Positions 61,104-64,000 of a stretch of DNA of 64,000 bases are shown piece by piece. How positions within the stretch are numbered: the stretch's first letter is position 1; each line of letters begins with the position of its first letter. Origin of the DNA: Alteriqipengyuania lutimaris (GTDB lineage: Bacteria > Pseudomonadota > Alphaproteobacteria > Sphingomonadales > Sphingomonadaceae); assembly GCF_003363135.1 (NCBI RefSeq), contig NZ_QRBB01000001.1:2454501-2518500 (forward strand). The letters are read 5' to 3'. The notes beneath the pieces were generated by a model. It did no database searches. It saw only the letters and a program-made list of their open reading frames with translations, and was not told the origin of the DNA. The position numbers were made by a program, and so were the translations under genes.

Positions 61104-61625
61104 TCAGGCGCGCGCCTTGCCCCGAAAATTCACGTCGTCCACTAAGCCCCAAGGACCGCCTTCGTAGCGGTGGATGCCAAGCCCGCGAAAGCGGAACGGG
61201 CGCTCGCTTACCTGAGGCGCGAGCTGCGCTTGCAGCGCCTTCGCCTCGGCCTTCGAAACCTTGTTCTGAACCGTCACATGGAGCCGCTTGCCGCCCGAAT
61301 CCTGCTCGGTCAGCATGCCGTGGAAATGTTCGGCGATCATCGCGCGAAGCCGCAGTATGCCATCGCTCTCGATCCGGATCGCGGTTCCGCCGCCCAGCGA
61401 CATGACGCCCGTGATCCTCGCATCGACGGGCGCAAACTCCTTGGCGAGCTGGCGCACCTGCGCAATGACCTCGGCCTCGCAAAAGCCGGGCAGTGCATGG
61501 AACAGCGTGACGTGTGCGGCCAGATAATTGCGTTCCGGCGGGAAATGCGCGTTGCGAAGACCCGTGGCCCAACCCTGAAGGTCATCCGGAAGCTGCGCCG
61601 TCAGGATCAGCGGTGAATCGCCCAT
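61104..61625 (-). CDS. 2'-5' RNA ligase family (2H phosphoesterase) protein
   Basis: 173 aa. The two HxT motifs are AHVTLFHAL (about residue 38) and LHVTVQNKV (about 115), the catalytic pair of the 2H superfamily, which opens cyclic phosphates or ligates 2'-5' ends. It follows mltG by nine bases, at the end of acpP-fabF-mltG, and is likely co-transcribed with it. The RNA or nucleotide substrate is unknown. Confidence 0.82.
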   Translation of the reverse strand: MGDSPLILTAQLPDDLQGWATGLRNAHFPPERNYLAAHVTLFHALPGFCEAEVIAQVRQLAKEFAPVDARITGVMSLGGGTAIRIESDGILRLRAMIAEHFHGMLTEQDSGGKRLHVTVQNKVSKAEAKALQAQLAPQVSERPFRFRGLGIHRYEGGPWGLVDDVNFRGKARA

Positions 61626-61634
61626 CCGGCGTCG

Positions 61635-62597
61635 CTACATCTCGCCGCGTTCGCGGCGCAGCTTGTACCACTCGGCCACGTTCTCGTTATGCTCGGCCAG
61701 AGTCTCGGCGAACACATGCCCGCCCGTGCCGTCGGCCACCATGTACAGGGCTTCGGTCTCTTCCGGGTTGAGCACCGCCGCGATCGCTTCGCGACCCGGA
61801 TTGGTGATCGGCCCTTCGGGCAGCCCGGTGCGGGTATAGGTGTTGTAGCCGTTCACCGCCGCGATTTCGGACTGGCGGATGCGGCGCCCCAGCGGTTTGC
61901 CCTTCGTGATCGGATAGATGATGGTCGGGTCGGCCTGCAGCAGCATGCCTTCCTTGACCCTGTTCGAATAGAGCCCTGCGACCATCCGGCGTTCGCGGGC
62001 CACGCCGGTTTCCTTCTCGACGATCGAGGCCAGCGTGACCGCTTCCTCGATCGAATCGACCGCGATGTCGTCGCCGCGGCGTGGCCAGGCTTCGGCAAGG
62101 TAGTTGCGCATGGCCGCCTGCATCCGCGCGAGCACCGCCGCGCGGTCCTCCCCCCGTTCGAAGGAATAGGTATCGGGCAGCACGCTGCCTTCCTTCGGCA
62201 CGGGGATTTCGCCGGTCAGGAGGTCTTCGGCCATCAGCGTCTCGAACACGAGGATCGACGGCATGCCTTCGGGAATGGTGACGAAACGCCGAATCACCTC
62301 GCCATGCTGGAGCGTGTCGAGGATCGCCGCCGGGCTGGAGCCACCTTCGATGAGGAACTCCCCGGCCTTGATCGGATCGCCGCTGCCCAGCAGCTTGGCG
62401 CGTAGCAGGAAGGCCTCCTGCTCGCCGATCAGCCCCTCTTGCTCAAGATCGCCCGCGACCGATGTCAGCGTCGAGCCAGAGCGAACGATGAAGGATGTCT
62501 CCTCCTCCGAAGGGCCGGGGCCATACCACCCCCAGGCGAACCAGCCGCCCGCCACCGCAACAGCTATCAGCAACAGGGCGGCGAGCGCGCGGATCAT
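61635..62597 (-). CDS. mltG: Endolytic murein transglycosylase MltG
   Basis: 320 aa, slightly short for the family. One N-terminal membrane segment (residues 5-25), then a LysM-like subdomain ([20 protein letters not shown]) and the YceG fold with catalytic Glu in [21 protein letters not shown] and [18 protein letters not shown] are also family-typical. It cuts nascent glycan strands and limits their length. The start overlaps the fabF stop (TGATG). Confidence 0.94.
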   Translation of the reverse strand: MIRALAALLLIAVAVAGGWFAWGWYGPGPSEEETSFIVRSGSTLTSVAGDLEQEGLIGEQEAFLLRAKLLGSGDPIKAGEFLIEGGSSPAAILDTLQHGEVIRRFVTIPEGMPSILVFETLMAEDLLTGEIPVPKEGSVLPDTYSFERGEDRAAVLARMQAAMRNYLAEAWPRRGDDIAVDSIEEAVTLASIVEKETGVARERRMVAGLYSNRVKEGMLLQADPTIIYPITKGKPLGRRIRQSEIAAVNGYNTYTRTGLPEGPITNPGREAIAAVLNPEETEALYMVADGTGGHVFAETLAEHNENVAEWYKLRRERGEM

Positions 62598-63856
62598 CAG
62601 TCGGGCTTCTTCATCACAAGGCTGGCATTGGTGCCGCCGAAGCCGAAGCTGTTGTTGAGCACGGCCTTCACTTCGCGCTTTTTCGCGGTGTGCGGCACGA
62701 GGTCGACACCTTCTGTGCCGTCGTCCGGATCGTCGAGGTTGAGCGTGGGCGGCACGATCTGGTCGCGCATCGCGAGGATGCAGAAGATGCTCTCGACAGC
62801 GCCTGCACCGCCGAGGAGGTGGCCAATGGCGGACTTGGTGCTCGACATGGACGCACCGCCCAGATCGTCGCCGAATACGCGCTTGGCCGCGGCGAGTTCG
62901 ATCGTGTCGGCCATGGTCGAGGTGCCATGGGCGTTGATGTAGTCGATATCGGAAGGTTCGAGCCCGGCCTTGCGCAGCGCCATCCGCATTGAGAGTTCCG
63001 CCCCCTTGCCTTCCGGATGCGGGGCCGTGACGTGGTAGGCATCGCCCGACAGGCCGTAGCCGACCACTTCGGCGTAGATTTTCGCACCGCGCGCCTTGGC
63101 GTGCTCGTATTCCTCGAGCACCACAACGCCCGCGCCCTCGCCCAGCACGAAGCCTTCGCGATTGCGATCATAGGGGCGGCTCGCCTGCTCGGGACGGTCG
63201 TTGTAACCGGTGTTGAGCGCGCGTGCCTGCGCGAAGCCGGCAATGCCGAGCGGGTTGATGGTCGATTCCGCACCGCCCGCCAGCATGATGTCGGCATCGT
63301 CGTCGCGGATCATCCGCGCGGCGTCACCGATCGAGTGCGCACCGGTAGAACAGGCGGTGACCACGGCGTGGTTAGGGCCCATCAGGCCGTAGCGGATAGA
63401 GACCTGGCCGCTGATGAGGTTGATAATGCGTCCGTGGACGAAGTGCGGGCTGACCCGGCCCGGCCCACGCTCGTGCAGGTTGACCGATTCAGATTCGATC
63501 CCCGGAAGGCCGCCGATGCCCGCGCCGATCGAGACCCCGGTGCGCTCCTTGGTCGCCTGGTCCATCTCGGTAAGGCCCGCATCTTCCATCGCCTGCCCTG
63601 CCGCATCGAGTCCGTAGACGATGAAGGGGTCGACCTGACGCTGGATCTTGGGATCGACGCGCTTGTCGGGGTCGAAGCCCCACTCGTGATCCTTGCCCTT
63701 CACCTCGCAGGCGATGGTCGCCTTCTGGTTGGACGCATCGAAGCGGGTAATCGGCCCCGCTCCGCTCTTGCCTGCAATGAGGTTTTCCCAAGAGGTCTCG
63801 ACATTACCGCCCAGCGGGGTGACGAGGCCAAGTCCGGTTACGACGACGCGGCGCAT
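62597..63856 (-). CDS. fabF: Beta-ketoacyl-ACP synthase II
   Basis: 419 aa condensing enzyme of fatty acid synthesis. The nucleophile is Cys169 in [13 protein letters not shown]; the two histidines are in [14 protein letters not shown] and [29 protein letters not shown] is at the end. It takes malonyl-ACP as donor, which fits acpP upstream. GGAG precedes the ATG. A hairpin with a T-rich trail lies between acpP and this gene. Confidence 0.95.
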   Translation of the reverse strand: MRRVVVTGLGLVTPLGGNVETSWENLIAGKSGAGPITRFDASNQKATIACEVKGKDHEWGFDPDKRVDPKIQRQVDPFIVYGLDAAGQAMEDAGLTEMDQATKERTGVSIGAGIGGLPGIESESVNLHERGPGRVSPHFVHGRIINLISGQVSIRYGLMGPNHAVVTACSTGAHSIGDAARMIRDDDADIMLAGGAESTINPLGIAGFAQARALNTGYNDRPEQASRPYDRNREGFVLGEGAGVVVLEEYEHAKARGAKIYAEVVGYGLSGDAYHVTAPHPEGKGAELSMRMALRKAGLEPSDIDYINAHGTSTMADTIELAAAKRVFGDDLGGASMSSTKSAIGHLLGGAGAVESIFCILAMRDQIVPPTLNLDDPDDGTEGVDLVPHTAKKREVKAVLNNSFGFGGTNASLVMKKPD

Positions 63857-63877
63857 TCACTTCTCCATAAACGAAAT

Positions 63878-63908
63878 CAGGCCCGGCCCGCTGTCCGGGT
63901 CGGGCCTG
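63878..63908 (-). terminator. Hairpin between acpP and fabF
   Basis: On the minus strand CAGGCCCGACCC pairs with GGGCCGGGCCTG (one G-T) around a seven-base loop, followed by ATTTCGTTTAT. It looks like a partial terminator, which would give more acpP than fabF transcript. Confidence 0.6.
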
Positions 63909-63949
63909 TAAGATCGGGCGACGTTGATCGCCGCCAGAGCGGATCGGGC

Positions 63950-64000
63950 TTAGCCCTTGTGCTCTTCGATATATTTGGTCGCATCGCCGACAGTGCTGAT
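63950..64000 (-). CDS. acpP: Acyl carrier protein, C-terminal fragment
   Basis: Only the last 16 residues and the stop are inside the window: ISTVGDATKYIEEHKG. This is the helix 4 end of bacterial ACP (typically VGDAxxYIxxH). The phosphopantetheine serine lies outside. The order acpP-fabF-mltG supports the call. Confidence 0.85.
   Translation of the reverse strand: MSTVGDATKYIEEHKG

Overview
The window is GC-rich chromosomal DNA from an alphaproteobacterium, almost certainly a sphingomonad of the family Erythrobacteraceae. The evidence is the gene order acpP-fabF-mltG, lepB-rnc-era and plsY-dprA-topA, a Shemin-pathway 5-aminolevulinate synthase, a close relative of the Erythrobacter blue-light regulator EL222, and a BciA-type divinyl chlorophyllide 8-vinyl reductase. 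The last two, with TspO and HemA, suggest a strain that is, or descends from, an aerobic anoxygenic phototroph, although no photosynthesis gene cluster lies here. Coding density is very high and many genes overlap by 1 or 4 bases (TGATG, ATGA). I see no integrase, insertion sequence, prophage or CRISPR array.

Layout. 1-6.4 kb: propionyl-CoA genes (pccB, mce) with a small membrane protein between them, two lipoproteins, glutathione reductase and a CDP-alcohol phosphatidyltransferase. 6.4-12.2 kb: a RhlE-like helicase, an MscS channel, TspO, an SGNH-type lipoprotein and pgi. 12.2-14.8 kb: lepB-rnc-era. 14.8-17.3 kb is the most unusual part: two tandem copies of a complete cassette (upstream region, small double-glycine-leader peptide gene, hairpin), then a lipoprotein, then a DUF559 nuclease-like gene fitted exactly between two copies of a palindromic repeat of about 148 bp. 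17.1-23 kb: topA, two membrane proteins, dprA and plsY on the minus strand. 23.1-29.8 kb, plus strand: a membrane regulator joining a LuxR-type HTH to two EF-hands, murI, hemA, an MBL-like protein, the EL222-like LOV-HTH protein, a SleB-type hydrolase and a nitroreductase. 29.8-41.3 kb: GST and WYL regulator, ornithine decarboxylase and carboxynorspermidine decarboxylase, serine hydrolase and S41 peptidase, macrodomain with an ArsR-type regulator divergent from a PLP decarboxylase, and carboxynorspermidine dehydrogenase. 41.4-46.3 kb, plus strand: pdxI, a threonine-dehydratase-like gene, btaA-btaB (betaine lipid synthesis) and two MAPEG proteins. 46.4-64 kb: trxB, a tyrosine phosphatase, acyl-CoA enzymes, a DUF2254 protein, bciA, a second DEAD-box helicase, a beta-propeller/amidohydrolase protein, a TonB-dependent receptor, tRNA-Met, and the operon acpP-fabF-mltG-2H phosphoesterase, with acpP cut by the window edge.

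How the genes fit together. ODC, CASDH and CASDC give a complete aspartate-semialdehyde-dependent route from ornithine to spermidine. HemA and BciA sit at the two ends of tetrapyrrole/bacteriochlorophyll synthesis, and an EL222-like light regulator lies 0.9 kb downstream of hemA. BtaA and BtaB together make the phosphorus-free lipid DGTS. The best candidates for something undescribed are the duplicated double-glycine-leader peptide cassette at 14.8-15.7 kb and the repeat-DUF559-repeat unit at 16.46-17.11 kb.
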